Assembly: GCA_022925895.1 (NCBI GenBank)
Contig: JAKSYS010000005.1
Location: 248,001 to 312,000, forward strand
Direction of reading: 5' to 3'
Length of the DNA: 64,000 bases
Source of the DNA: Fragilaria crotonensis
Taxonomy: Eukaryota > Bacillariophyta > Fragilariophyceae > Fragilariales > Fragilariaceae
Part shown: positions 1 through 9,620 of the stretch, piece after piece
Layout: the number at the start of each line of letters is the position of its first letter
Numbering within the stretch: position 1 is the first letter of the stretch
Translations under genes and position numbers: made by a program
The notes under the pieces: generated by a model
What the model saw: only the letters and a program-made list of their open reading frames with translations
The model's database searches: none
Told to the model about the DNA's origin: nothing

Positions 1-394
1 TAACCGTGCTTGACGATCCGGAGTATTTACTGTACAGTTGTACTGTATCTTACCCTACCGTAGCGACCGTAGTAGTATATAGTAGTAGACCGTAACACGA
101 TATCTGCAATCAACTTCGTTGACATGTGTCATGTCATCATACCCCAATCAAATTTCGACAACGTGGCACATGACAGCTGTTGACACACAATTTCTTACAC
201 AAATGCAAAGCTAAAAATGTAGAAGGAACAGCTCCAAATTGTGAACTGCCGTGTAGAAGGCTACGATGTGAAGGACCGCATGTATGAAGTAATACGAAGT
301 TGAGGCAGGCACGAATTCGGCTCTTGAAGCAGTGTATGCATGCATGCACATAAACTCCAGAAGAACTGAAGGACAGCCTCAATCGATCACCTTC
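1..394. other. Intergenic, no gene seen
   Basis: Upstream region of the small secreted protein. It holds short GTA/TAG-rich runs near 60-90 and no convincing open frame on either strand. Confidence 0.5.
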
Positions 395-841
395 ATGACA
401 CGAATTCTCGCCATACTAGTATCTGTACTCGTCTCTTCAACGTTCAGAGTGGAAGCATGGGGTCCAATCAAACAAGCAATTCGATTTGGTGTGACACAAC
501 TGAAGCTGAAGACAGGCGGGAACTTTGACGAATATCGCGCTCAACTTGAAAAAAGCTTTGCTCAGTCGTATGAAGATGACATTGATATTGGACGTTTCGA
601 TGGCACGTTATCATTGCGCGCGGAAGTTGGGGCCTCCTTGATGGTAACTGAAGAAGACGATGATGCTTGGACTTTGGAGGCTATGGCTGCATGCGGGGAT
701 GATTGCGAGGAGTGCCTAATTCCGGATGACCTCAAGGTACTGCTCGACTGGGAGAAAGACATTGATGTCATGGCGTTTCTCGGAATTCAGCGGGCCGAAC
801 CGCTTCGAGCCACGAGAGGCATCAACGTTGATTGGGACTAG
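395..841 (+). CDS. Small predicted secreted protein, unknown function
   Basis: 148 codons. I chose the ATG at 395 because it starts a clean signal peptide (MTRILAILVSVLVSSTF) with a likely cleavage after VEA, before WG. An in-frame ATG at 332 would only add polar residues ahead of the hydrophobic stretch. The mature part is acidic and carries a Cys cluster (ACGDDCEEC, about residues 102-110) followed by a predicted amphipathic stretch. I do not recognise a family. The protein probably enters the secretory pathway or an endomembrane compartment; no Ala-Phe plastid motif is obvious. It could be lineage-specific. Confidence 0.5.
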   Translation: MTRILAILVSVLVSSTFRVEAWGPIKQAIRFGVTQLKLKTGGNFDEYRAQLEKSFAQSYEDDIDIGRFDGTLSLRAEVGASLMVTEEDDDAWTLEAMAACGDDCEECLIPDDLKVLLDWEKDIDVMAFLGIQRAEPLRATRGINVDWD

Positions 842-1133
842 AAAACTCTCGACAAATTTATGGACGGAATGGGGTTCAGTTAGCTGTCTCACTATCTTCC
901 GCCATGTGTATCATTCACTATCCGGCCCGTATGCTCAACTGCTGTGTATGGACTATGAAAGGCTTACTTGAAAAGATATTTTGCTTACTGAGGGACGGGA
1001 ATCATGAAGATGAAGCTATGCTCATGATTCTAAATAGTTCACACTGTATAATTAGTAAAAAACAATTGCACCCATTGGTTGGTGAGATACCTTCTGCCCC
1101 TGCCGACGCAGTATGTCCATCCATCATGATCGG

Positions 1134-2069
1134 CTACACAGCGTCAGCATTGTCAACAACGCTTTCGTGATCACTCCTATTGTCTATTCGTGCGGACTCC
1201 GTCGCGGGGGCTTCATCACGTCCCACGTCTTGGACGCATTGGCGCTCAGCAAGTATTCGATTGAGCTCTTTCTTGGCATAATATGATGTGAGGAAAATGG
1301 CGCCGACACCCAAGATCACTCCACAGACGACTATCGCTATGGACACAGCCTTGCCTGTGCCAGGAGTTGCGCTTTCCATTAATGAATCAGCCGAGGCACC
1401 CAAAAACACATACAGAGCTGTCCCGGGGAGGATGGCCCACAAGGACAAAACGAAATCACGCAGTGACAACGAAGTCACACCTGCGATGTAATTGATGGCA
1501 TTGAATGGGATAATGGGACTTAACCGAAGGAGCACCATGATGCGGAAGCCTTTCTCTTCGAGCGCTGAATCTAAGGCGGCAAAGATGGCATACCTTTGTG
1601 TCAATCCAATAACCCAGTCGCGGAGGAGGTAACGACCCAGAAGGAAGGAAACTGTTGCCCCAGCACTGGCTCCGAGAAATACCGACATTGTACCTAGCAC
1701 CACTCCGAGGCCTAGATGGAATGCATTCCCAAAGATGAACCCCGCACCCAACGTCAATATCAGTCCTGGTATGAAAAGAATAGTTGCCACAAAGTAGACA
1801 AAAGAAAAGACAAACCAGCCTTGGATAGGGTGTTCCTTTATCCAATCCAGCAAATTGTTGATTCCGCTCCGAATGTAGCCAGTGGTAGATGAGTCAATAA
1901 TGACAAACACCACGAAACCTACGAGAAGGAGGCCTATGGCGACCCTCCTGATTTTCAACCTTCGGCGCTCTTTGATCGAACTGCTGGGTTGGAGCATCTC
2001 GTCCACAACGGGGAGTTCGTCAGGTAGAGGATCAACATTTTGTTCCCCAGGTTGCATCTCAGGACGCAT
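1134..2069 (-). CDS. VTT-domain (TVP38/TMEM64, SNARE-associated Golgi family) membrane protein
   Basis: The protein has a short acidic cytosolic N-terminus, a basic patch (KERRRLKIRR), a membrane helix, and then the VTT domain. Family signs are LFIPGLILTLGAGFIFG, a GxxxG-rich pair of reentrant/membrane segments, and the MVLLRLSPIIPFNAINYIAG motif, followed by two more helices and an acidic tail. Known VTT proteins (TMEM41B, VMP1, TVP38) are lipid scramblase-like proteins of ER/Golgi membranes. The frame stays open upstream to 2156 but has no ATG there. A pyrimidine-rich acceptor (CTCTTTTCAG, ending at 2099) just precedes the first in-frame ATG at 2069, so a 5'-UTR intron is likely. Family call is firm; the precise substrate is unknown. 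Confidence 0.85.
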   Translation of the reverse strand: MRPEMQPGEQNVDPLPDELPVVDEMLQPSSSIKERRRLKIRRVAIGLLLVGFVVFVIIDSSTTGYIRSGINNLLDWIKEHPIQGWFVFSFVYFVATILFIPGLILTLGAGFIFGNAFHLGLGVVLGTMSVFLGASAGATVSFLLGRYLLRDWVIGLTQRYAIFAALDSALEEKGFRIMVLLRLSPIIPFNAINYIAGVTSLSLRDFVLSLWAILPGTALYVFLGASADSLMESATPGTGKAVSIAIVVCGVILGVGAIFLTSYYAKKELNRILAERQCVQDVGRDEAPATESARIDNRSDHESVVDNADAV

Positions 2070-2430
2070 AATTACGGCCCAGTTCAACGCTTCAGCACCT
2101 GAAAAGAGTATGGGAAAACTTAGGGCACAAGTGAGCGAAATGAATGCGCCAGTCAAGCACGACGAGACGAGTCTTCCGTCAACCCAACATGATTACCGTA
2201 CGATTAGCATGCAACTCTATCCGCTGATCTATGCAACAAGTAGAGTACGTACTGATGAGTCGACTGGACCCTATCCCAAGTTCGAAGAATAACACAAGCA
2301 CCGGTGTGGAATGATGCTTTTATTTTAGATCCCAAATAATGAGCGAGGGAGAATTGCGTTGAGTCAGAAATTGAAGAGAAAACTGCCCATACAAGGTTGC
2401 ACGAAACCACTCAGGCACACATTGCTGTCA

Positions 2431-3168
2431 GAGCATGCGCACCGGTAACGCTATTTTCTGATTTCGGTCAGATCTGACCGAAAAATTGTAAAATTATAAC
2501 CACCGGTTGGGCCCGATACGCTACATTGTAACTTTTGCGACGCAATTTTCTGACCAAACGCTATTCCAACGTCTACATGTAGACGTTGGAATAGCGTTTG
2601 GTCACCAAATGTCAGATTGTAGCGTGTCGAAATATGTCCTATTCGATCAGTTCGATTGCAGTATTTCCTCTATTTGATCACTTCGATTGACTTGCTTCCA
2701 TCGATCGTGCGATCGTGCGCTGTATGTGATATCTTGGGAAGGAAACAAAAAACGAAATATGACACCAATCAACATGGATGAACTTTTCCTCCTGTATATT
2801 CGACGACAATGTCTTCAGCCCTGAAGTTTGGCATAGATTTTGCACGCAAACCAGGTACCCCATTGTCTTCTGCTCCTGTAGTGGTACCTGGTACAGTACG
2901 CATGATAAAAGTTCGAGACAAGATGCAAGATGCGTCGAGAGACGGAGTGAAGTATGGATCATACTTCGTAATTAGGCGCGGGGCGCGGGTCAGACCTTCG
3001 TAATTTTGGGCACGGGTCCTCGCCAGTTTTTGAATCTGACGAAAAAATAGCGTTACGGGTGTGGGATAGGACCCACACAGGACATTTCCGAAATATCCAA
3101 AATAGGTTTCTAAAGACACCTTAAGTTTCTAAAGACGCTACAAAATAGCGCTACCGGTGCGCATGCTC
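2431..3168. mobile_element. Non-autonomous PIF/Harbinger-like DNA transposon, 738 bp, copy 1
   Basis: The ends are inverted repeats starting GAGCATGCGCACCGGTA; the left end is at 2431 and its mirror ends at 3168. The element is flanked by a 3-bp duplication TCA (2428-2430 and 3169-3171). A second copy of exactly the same length lies at 59425-60162 with TTA duplications, and both share internal blocks (ACCACCGGTTGGGC near the left end and ATATCCAAAATA near the right). Three-base duplications with such ends fit the PIF/Harbinger group. No transposase frame is present; a short minus-strand frame near 2770-2850 resembles the start of the DNA-binding ORF kept in copy 2. Confidence 0.8.
2551..2604. 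repeat. Perfect 54-bp palindrome inside the transposon
   Basis: The 27 bases 2551-2577 are exactly mirrored by 2578-2604, with the centre at ACA/TGT and no spacer. The outer ends read TGACCAAACG and CGTTTGGTCA. Such a structure can extrude as a cruciform or make a hairpin RNA if transcribed. Copy 2 of the element has only a shorter stem at the comparable place (around 59562-59604). Confidence 0.95.
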
Positions 3169-3587
3169 TCACATGGTGGAGACATGATGACTAACAATAC
3201 GGGAGTACGAAGGTAACGTATAACAAATTGAACAGTACTAGTACCGTAGACGCAATCTGGACTCCGGAGGTTGCGGAATATCTTCTTTTAGACGCTTAAT
3301 GTCGACCGACATAAAAACAAGTGAAAACGGTTACGACGAGTTTAGTGATTTCCAACGGAATTTCGCATTTGACACACAAACTAAATCTTTTTATTCAATA
3401 TGGTACACCCATCTAAATTCGTCCTAAGCATGGAATAGTAGAAATGTACGTACGACAAATTCGGCTCGAAAAAAATGAAAGAAGGCTTGGTATCGACTGG
3501 TATGACAATCCGATGAATGAATTCTTCACGTTTGATTCTTATGGAATTACTTGAGATACTCAGTCGCATTCGAATGGAATCTTCTCA

Positions 3588-3854
3588 TTAGGAATCGTCA
3601 AGATACATATGTTTTCGAGCTGTTTCTTAAATTTTCTTAAGTTTTCTCAAACTTTCTTAAGAAACTTTAAGAAGATTTGAGTTGCTTATAAAATCTCAAA
3701 TAATCTACGTGAACCTGGTAATAAAATCGTGCCTTCTTAAATTTTCTTAAATAATCTCAAACTTTCTCAATCGGACGTGAGAAAAAAGAAGTTGCTCATA
3801 TTTTCTTAAACTTTCTCATTCTTTCTCAACTTTACTTAACGCAAGATTCCTATC
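3588..3854. repeat. AT-rich tract of repeated TTTCTTAA/CTTTCTCA words
   Basis: Between 3616 and 3840 variants of TTTTCTTAA, ACTTTCTCA and TTAAGAA recur about a dozen times in both orientations. The tract is bracketed by AGGAATC near 3590 and its mirror GATTCCT near 3845, so it could be a small inverted-end element with internal simple repeats. No protein frame is present. Confidence 0.5.
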
Positions 3855-4691
3855 TGTAACTCTTGTTCGAAAACAATTTGTCCGAACGATAGTCTGCCAA
3901 CGAGGACAAAATGAATTTACCGTATTGTAGAACAAGCTCGTGGGTAGGAAGGTGAATGTGATATTGGTATGACACAAATAGTTAATAGACAAACATTTTA
4001 TACATAGTCATTCAGGATTTATACATAGAAGTCTCTGAGGTGCGTCGCGTTTTGACATGAGATCTGATCGTAAATTACAGAATTTCGTGGTTGAGACATT
4101 TTCAATATGCAGTGACAAATTCTACCAATCCTGTACGGAGTACGATACACTATGTAGCAGGAATTCCGGAACCTCCCGGAATACTCGGAGACTCGGAGTA
4201 CGCAGTACTGTACTAGTAGGAGTACCGCTCCGTTGCCACAGTGACGATATAATTCTGAGAATGGACTCCGAGGATACGTCATACTGTCATACTCCAAACT
4301 CCAAGGTCCAGCCGCGAACGAGAATTCTTGCTGACTTCGCTCCAGACAAACCTCGACTGTTTCGGAACACACGACAACCATCGCGTTGCTCCGAGTGCAC
4401 AGTATTAAACTACTAGAGGAGTTTTGTAATCCAGAGTACGTCGCAAGTGTATTATTGTTGCAGCACAACACTCATCTGAGATCTACGAGTCGTCGACCCA
4501 GCCCCGGTGTACTGTATTGATAATATTCATACCTCAGAGCTCGGTGCGCTCTATCCTCGTTGTGCACCTCTCCCTTTCGTGTTACATCTACGACGAAGCG
4601 GCCCGATAGTGGTAACACTATACCTTTGACCCATCTTTCCAAGGAAGCTGCATCAAGGAAGCTGCATCCGACTGCTTAAAATCCAACCAAC
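3855..4691. other. Intergenic, no gene seen
   Basis: Runs of overlapping open frames on both strands at 4019-4471 look like chance frames; neither has a recognisable domain. Clusters of GAGTAC/GTACTC words lie at 4130-4210. The bases just before 4692 are the upstream region of the J-domain gene. Confidence 0.4.
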
Positions 4692-5315
4692 ATGAGTACT
4701 AGAGTCGCATCAACTCTGTCTTCCAGACGCTGCAAGCAAGAACTGGTGAGGTTGTTGTTTGCTCCCAAGTATGCTGGAATGGGTCCTGATGCGCATCGAA
4801 ATTTGGATCCAACCATTTATTCGTATTCTGATTTGCGGAAGGCGTACCTGGAGCGATTGCAAGCAATTCATCCAGATAAACTGAAACACCAACACGATGG
4901 CTCCTCAAAGGAAAACAACTCGGCGGTGGCTCACAGTCGATTTGTCGAGTTGCAAGATGCGTGGGACAAGTATGAGGAAGTTGCCAAACTACTACAGAAA
5001 GTGGGGAAACCGGAGGAGGCCACTTTTACAATGTTTGGAGTGGGATGTTCGTTTGCTGATAGCCCAGACGAGCGCGCCATGCGAGATGCCATTACGGACC
5101 AAGCCTGCCGAGGATGGTTTTCGGCAGGTTCTCTGGGAGATGTCGCTTCTCGAGATTCCTTCGTTGGTAACGAATCCAAGTCAGTGCCTTTGTGCGATGA
5201 CGACTGGTTCATAGAGACCACTGGCGAATCTCCGAAATCGAGCAACGACGAGTCATCGCTTCCACGTCAACCACGACGGTCCCTCGTACCGCCTGGGTAT
5301 GGATTCAACCGATGA
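4692..5315 (+). CDS. J-domain (DnaJ-like) co-chaperone
   Basis: 207 codons. The J domain spans about residues 42-97: YSYSDLRKAYLERLQAIHPDK contains helix II and the invariant HPD loop (residues 60-62), followed by helix III with FVELQDAWDKY. J proteins stimulate the ATPase of Hsp70. An N-terminal stretch rich in Ser, Arg and Ala (STRVASTLSSRRCKQ) suggests mitochondrial import. The C-terminal half is acidic and not recognised; it lacks the CSL zinc ribbon of DPH4, so diphthamide synthesis is not supported. The gene ends 69 bases from the convergent adenylate kinase. Confidence 0.8.
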   Translation: MSTRVASTLSSRRCKQELVRLLFAPKYAGMGPDAHRNLDPTIYSYSDLRKAYLERLQAIHPDKLKHQHDGSSKENNSAVAHSRFVELQDAWDKYEEVAKLLQKVGKPEEATFTMFGVGCSFADSPDERAMRDAITDQACRGWFSAGSLGDVASRDSFVGNESKSVPLCDDDWFIETTGESPKSSNDESSLPRQPRRSLVPPGYGFNR

Positions 5316-5383
5316 TGGATTTGTATGAATACGAGCCATATCTATGCAAATGCTTAAAGTACGGCTATGTACATGAACAGACT

Positions 5384-6319
5384 TTACTCAACACCTACGC
5401 GCGCGTCATCAATTGCACAAAAGATACTACGAGACACATTTTCCGGAGTACCCATGCCGTTCACTTCGACGAAGACATCGTCAAAACAATTTCGAACAGC
5501 TTTCACATTATTATGAAAATCTCTCAGCCGATTCCTCATGCTCTCCAATGTGTCATCGGCACGCACCACTAGACGATCTTCGATCTTCTTGTTGGGTCGG
5601 GGGAAGAACTTGAGATGATAAATTTTGCCTGTGACAGGATCCATCCGTCGGCCAACCACTCGTTCAACAAGTTCCGAGTCCGGAACTTTAAGCAGAACGA
5701 CGAGATCTGGAACGATACCAAGCTGCTTCAAGGATTCGGCTTGTGCTTCTGTTCTCGGGTATCCGTCTAGAACCCAACCCCTTTCAATGCAATCAGTTTG
5801 CGAGATCCGATCCAAGACGAGGTGCGTGATGATTTCGTCGGGAACTAGGGCACCTCTCTCCATGTAGTCCTTGGCGATAGCCCCGATGCCGCCGTCTGGG
5901 TCCCTCTGTACGGCTTCCCTCAACATATCGCCAGTTGACAGGTGCACAACGCCGTAGCGTTCAAAAACATTACGACTTTGCGTGCCCTTTCCAGATGACG
6001 GGGCGCCCATCAATATTATCTTCGGAGGATGATGAGTTTGTTGGAGTCTTCTACTGGAAATCACTGTCGTGCTGGATGCTGTCACGTTCTTGGACGTGCG
6101 GATGTTAGAATAGTGAGGAATCTGAACGGGAACACTTGCTATTGATTGTAGTTCCTGATCTGCTTGTTGGCCAACATCCCGAGCTGGTTTGACTACTCCC
6201 CACGATCCTGCAGAAAATGTAGTTGTGTCGCGTGTGCCCGCCCGTCCTTGCATGCCAACAGAGCATTGCACCAATGAGGCTAAAGAAAAGAGCCGGAAGG
6301 CGATGTTAGTTGGATTCAT
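5384..6319 (-). CDS. Adenylate kinase with N-terminal targeting extension
   Basis: The enzyme interconverts 2 ADP and ATP + AMP. The core starts near residue 99: P-loop GAPSSGKGT (105-113), AMP-binding STGDMLR, DGYPRT (185-190), the LID segment GRRMDPVTGKIYH and the RADD motif (253-256). Length after residue 98 matches long-type adenylate kinases. About 98 extra residues precede the core. They start with a hydrophobic segment (FRLFSLASLVQCSVG) and then Ser/Thr-rich polar sequence, as in organelle-directed isoforms; the compartment cannot be settled by eye. The PNKK run where many relatives have PP in the LID is a minor variation. Confidence 0.9.
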   Translation of the reverse strand: MNPTNIAFRLFSLASLVQCSVGMQGRAGTRDTTTFSAGSWGVVKPARDVGQQADQELQSIASVPVQIPHYSNIRTSKNVTASSTTVISSRRLQQTHHPPKIILMGAPSSGKGTQSRNVFERYGVVHLSTGDMLREAVQRDPDGGIGAIAKDYMERGALVPDEIITHLVLDRISQTDCIERGWVLDGYPRTEAQAESLKQLGIVPDLVVLLKVPDSELVERVVGRRMDPVTGKIYHLKFFPRPNKKIEDRLVVRADDTLESMRNRLRDFHNNVKAVRNCFDDVFVEVNGMGTPENVSRSIFCAIDDARVGVE

Positions 6320-6994
6320 GTAGTTTCGTTATGAAATGAGAGTTTTGTTAGGAAATGAGTGTTTCGTGTTTTCGTGATTATGTCATGAGTGCCGCGTGTT
6401 TCTTCTGATATATAGAATAGTAGCTCTGCACGCAAGTATAGATGACGTTTATTTAGTTGAAAAACAGATCTGAGTTCTGATTGATTCGTTTGCGCCTGGC
6501 AGGCTGGCGTGTCAACAGAAAAACCGAAGAACATTTTGGAACATTGGAACATTGGCAATTGGCAATGTGCATCAGAGAAACGCTGAGGTCACAATGCCTC
6601 ACAATAATGACGTTTTGAATCCCGACTGAATGACACGGACTTGGTGTGGCCGATGCCTTCAGCGCATTCCGTAGTATAATCGAACAATACAGCATCATTA
6701 ACATTAAAAGATCTTTCATGTACTACTGGAGATATAAACAGATCCAAAAGCCATTAAGGATATGTCGTTTTAATCGTTGCCTCCGCTGTGGGCTTCTGCT
6801 TGAGTGCCGGGTTGAAGGTTCAGTGTGGATATTCACCCAAATAGACCCTACCTTAACTTGAGTTGCGTGCGTGTGATTCTTTTGGAAGTCTCGGTTCAAT
6901 ATCTACGATGGAAGGCGCTGCGACTCCGCTTAATCTCTAGATGTTTATTTTAGATTTCTAATGATCCCATCACGGGTAATGCTTCGAAAGAACT
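6320..6994. other. Intergenic, no gene seen
   Basis: Upstream of adenylate kinase and downstream of the next minus-strand gene. The open frames here are short and lack recognisable features. Confidence 0.4.
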
Positions 6995-7558
6995 CTACGG
7001 CGATTCGTCGTAATCCCATTTCGTTGATGTCCACTTCGACATGGACCACCTTGGTGGTGACGTCTCGTTGGTCTGCTCGCTCTGTCCATTATGAGCATCC
7101 CAATAGAGTTGGCGCATAGATGCCGCGTCCGCTGCTTCTTCCTCTCGGACTCGTTCCCAGGCCTCCGCAGTCATAGAAGTATCCATCCAATCACCACTGA
7201 TTGATTCAGCTTGTCCTGAAAGGAAAAATGATTTGGTGCTATCCTCATGCGAAACAAGGGGAGTATCAACATCATCTACCAAAGACCACCTGACACATGG
7301 AACAGTCACAGCTTCGGCTTCGATTCCCAAAAGTGTTTCGAAATCCATCGACACCGCAACGTCCGCCTCACTTGAAGGAATCGTTGGATCATCGTTTGTC
7401 AAACGAAGTTTCAAAGCAATTGGAGCCAAGTGGTGGTTATCCTCGTCGCTATCAAAGCTTCCGCCAAAATCAAACGACGTGGACTCCATCGAGACTCCAT
7501 TGACGGCAGACACCTCGTTCCAAGAATCATCATCGTCCTTATTCCTCTGTGCCTCCAT
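6995..7558 (-). CDS. Hypothetical acidic protein
   Basis: 187 codons beginning MEAQRNKDDDDSWNEV. The sequence is strongly acidic and Ser/Thr-rich, without membrane segments or a signal peptide. A possible helical segment (AEAWERVREEEAADAASMRQLYWDAH) lies near residues 127-152, and the C-terminus is Trp-rich (RWSMSKWTSTKWDYD). I do not recognise a family. Codon usage and a long clean frame support a real gene, probably a soluble regulatory or disordered protein. Different-frame openings upstream (7559-7768) overlap it and look like shadows. Confidence 0.55.
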   Translation of the reverse strand: MEAQRNKDDDDSWNEVSAVNGVSMESTSFDFGGSFDSDEDNHHLAPIALKLRLTNDDPTIPSSEADVAVSMDFETLLGIEAEAVTVPCVRWSLVDDVDTPLVSHEDSTKSFFLSGQAESISGDWMDTSMTAEAWERVREEEAADAASMRQLYWDAHNGQSEQTNETSPPRWSMSKWTSTKWDYDESP

Positions 7559-8195
7559 TCTGACCGATTTGATTTTTTATAACTCTCAAATCTCCGGTTG
7601 GGTTTCTCTTTCGTGAATGTCCGTTCGGTGTTGAGCAAATCCATGTTTCCGCTTATGAAGGCTGTTAAAAAGGCTGTTACGACCGTGGACCGCATCGTGA
7701 AAGAAGCAACGGATACACCGATCACCTCCGATCCGTGACACACAGAGACCAATAGTTCGTGTTGTCAAGAACGCAAGCTAGCTGTAAATGATAGAATCCA
7801 GTCTCATCAATGGCTGCATGTATCATTTCTGGCAGTTCCATCTTGATCTCTTGACCTTGCGCCGAGCATCAAACATCGAATAGCAACTTGTCGTCAGACT
7901 GACTTCCCATTTTAATTCGGCACCTTGAGATACCGTGCATCGTGTATCGTGTATCGCATCATATGGTCTGGCTGTCATCCGTCCATTTGTGATTTACCTA
8001 TCTCGATCGTCACATCGTCAGAGGCTGCGTCATTCTCCAGAAAATGAATCACGATTGATACTCTGGAGTACGCACGACACTGGACGGTTAAGATGCACGG
8101 ATGATGGCACTTGATATTTGATTTACATACGCCCGAGTGTGAACATTTGGTCGCATGTCACATGCGCTGGTCCATTTTCTCCTGTCGCTTTACAG
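7559..8195. other. Divergent intergenic region
   Basis: Lies between the minus-strand acidic protein and the plus-strand LarB-like gene. A 31-codon plus frame at 7643-7738 starts with ATG but has no support. The sequence just before 8196 (CGCTTTACAG) could be an intron acceptor of a 5'-UTR exon for the LarB-like gene. Confidence 0.35.
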
Positions 8196-9132
8196 ATGAC
8201 AGGCATGAACGTCGCCACTGCCGCTGCCTCCACCCTGGTTCGGTCGGTCACACGGAGATGTATACGGCGGCAACAACTGCCGAGATACCACAGCTCACTT
8301 GCTGACATTTTGCGTCTCGTGGAAACGGGAAAGCTTGGGGTGGACGATGCCGCATCCATGATTCTCCGACAACCGTCATCTTCTCCCGATGATACACTCC
8401 AATCCTTCGCCAACCTTGATCACAGTCGAGCTAAACGTACAGGATTCCCAGAGGCTGTCTTTGCTCAGAGTAAGACTGCTACACAAGTAGCCAAAATTTT
8501 GGATGACATGGCTTTTAATGTAAATCGGCAACTTCTTGACGGTAATACCAATGGCAATATCGTGAGCACAGCCATTCTAGCAACGAGAGTCACACCAGAA
8601 CAATTCGAAGCTGTGTCGAAGATTCCATTGTCGCATGGATCTATCGAATACCACGATGTGGCGAGGATCATTTCCATGAAAGCGTCTGGCATCAGTGAAA
8701 CATGCACCTTCAAGACTTGAAGGACAACAAACCAAAGTTGTCATTGCGTGTGCAGGTACAACCGATTTGCCCATTGCCGAAGAAGCTGCTGTCACACTGG
8801 AGGCGGCTGGTTGTGAGATTACCCGAGTTTATGATGCTGGTGTTGCGGGTCTCCATCGAATCATCAATGCTTTGCCCAAACTTCGCGATCCGCAAGTCGG
8901 ATGTGTTATTGTTTGCGCCGGTATGGACGGTGCCTTACCCAGTGTTGTTGGAGGACTTGTTAGCGTCCCTGTTATTGCGGTCCCTACATCCATTGGTTAT
9001 GGAGCCTCGTTCGGTGGTATAAGTGCGATGCTGACAATGCTGAACAGCTGCGCTCCTGGTGTTGGTGTTGTGAACATTGATAACGGCTTTGGTGCAGCTG
9101 CACTTGCCTACAAGTGTGTCAGTCGCAAATAG
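8196..9132 (+). CDS. larB: LarB-like enzyme (PurE/AIR carboxylase fold), with a frame break
   Basis: In bacteria LarB carboxylates and hydrolyses nicotinic acid adenine dinucleotide in the first step of the nickel-pincer cofactor pathway. The N-terminal half shows [39 protein letters not shown] and SIEYHDVAR. The C-terminal half shows [49 protein letters not shown] and [17 protein letters not shown], all strong LarB signatures. The two halves are in different frames; the switch falls between 8690 and 8720, in the linker before AGTTD. It equals one extra base or two missing. The start at ATG 8196 gives an Arg-rich presequence ([12 protein letters not shown]), suggesting mitochondrial or plastid import. 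The frame break may be an assembly error or real inactivation. Confidence 0.85.
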
Positions 9133-9620
9133 CATGATGATGATTTCAAGATGGTTAAGCCAGTTCTAAGTTCTTTATAAATCGATCATCAAAGGAACTG
9201 TGTTTGTAGAGTTGTGTGTAGACGGTACAGTACCAGTAATTCAGTACTCGCATACTGTGTGTGACTTTCATTCGACTCAATTGATCCTTCGAACTTGAGA
9301 ATGCCTGGCACCTGGAACTGTTCCAGCATATGATATGAGCAGATATGGCTTGCGTTGTGTCTTTGTCAGTCAAATGTACGTATGAACGGTGATTACGCAG
9401 ACGAATGAAATGACGTGTTGACATGAGATTTTTGCTCTTGACATGTGTGTGGAGATGAATTATTACATGTGCCACTCATAAAAAAGATTCGAGAACCCTT
9501 GTTCGGCATCGTGTGATTGTTGTCCAGGTTGACGCAGACATTTCGAGAAGGTGCTCTAGGAGAAAGCGTTGCCTCCAAACGTTCAAGCTTACAACCCCTT
9601 AATCCATCGAGTTGTTAACC
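9133..9620. other. Intergenic, no gene seen
   Basis: Short intergenic stretch between LarB-like and FKBP genes, with overlapping minus-strand openings that show no protein features. Confidence 0.4.

Noticed and set aside
2551-2604. Palindrome as part of a CRISPR array
   Set aside because: Single perfect palindrome inside a transposon, no repeated spacing units, and the DNA is eukaryotic.
4019-4471. 150-residue minus frame as a gene
   Set aside because: Composition dominated by repeated GTAC-type words; overlapped by an equally long opposite frame; no domain.
8695-8714. 20-base GT...AG segment in the LarB linker as an intron
   Set aside because: Far too short for a spliceosomal intron, and removing it gives the wrong frame for the second half.
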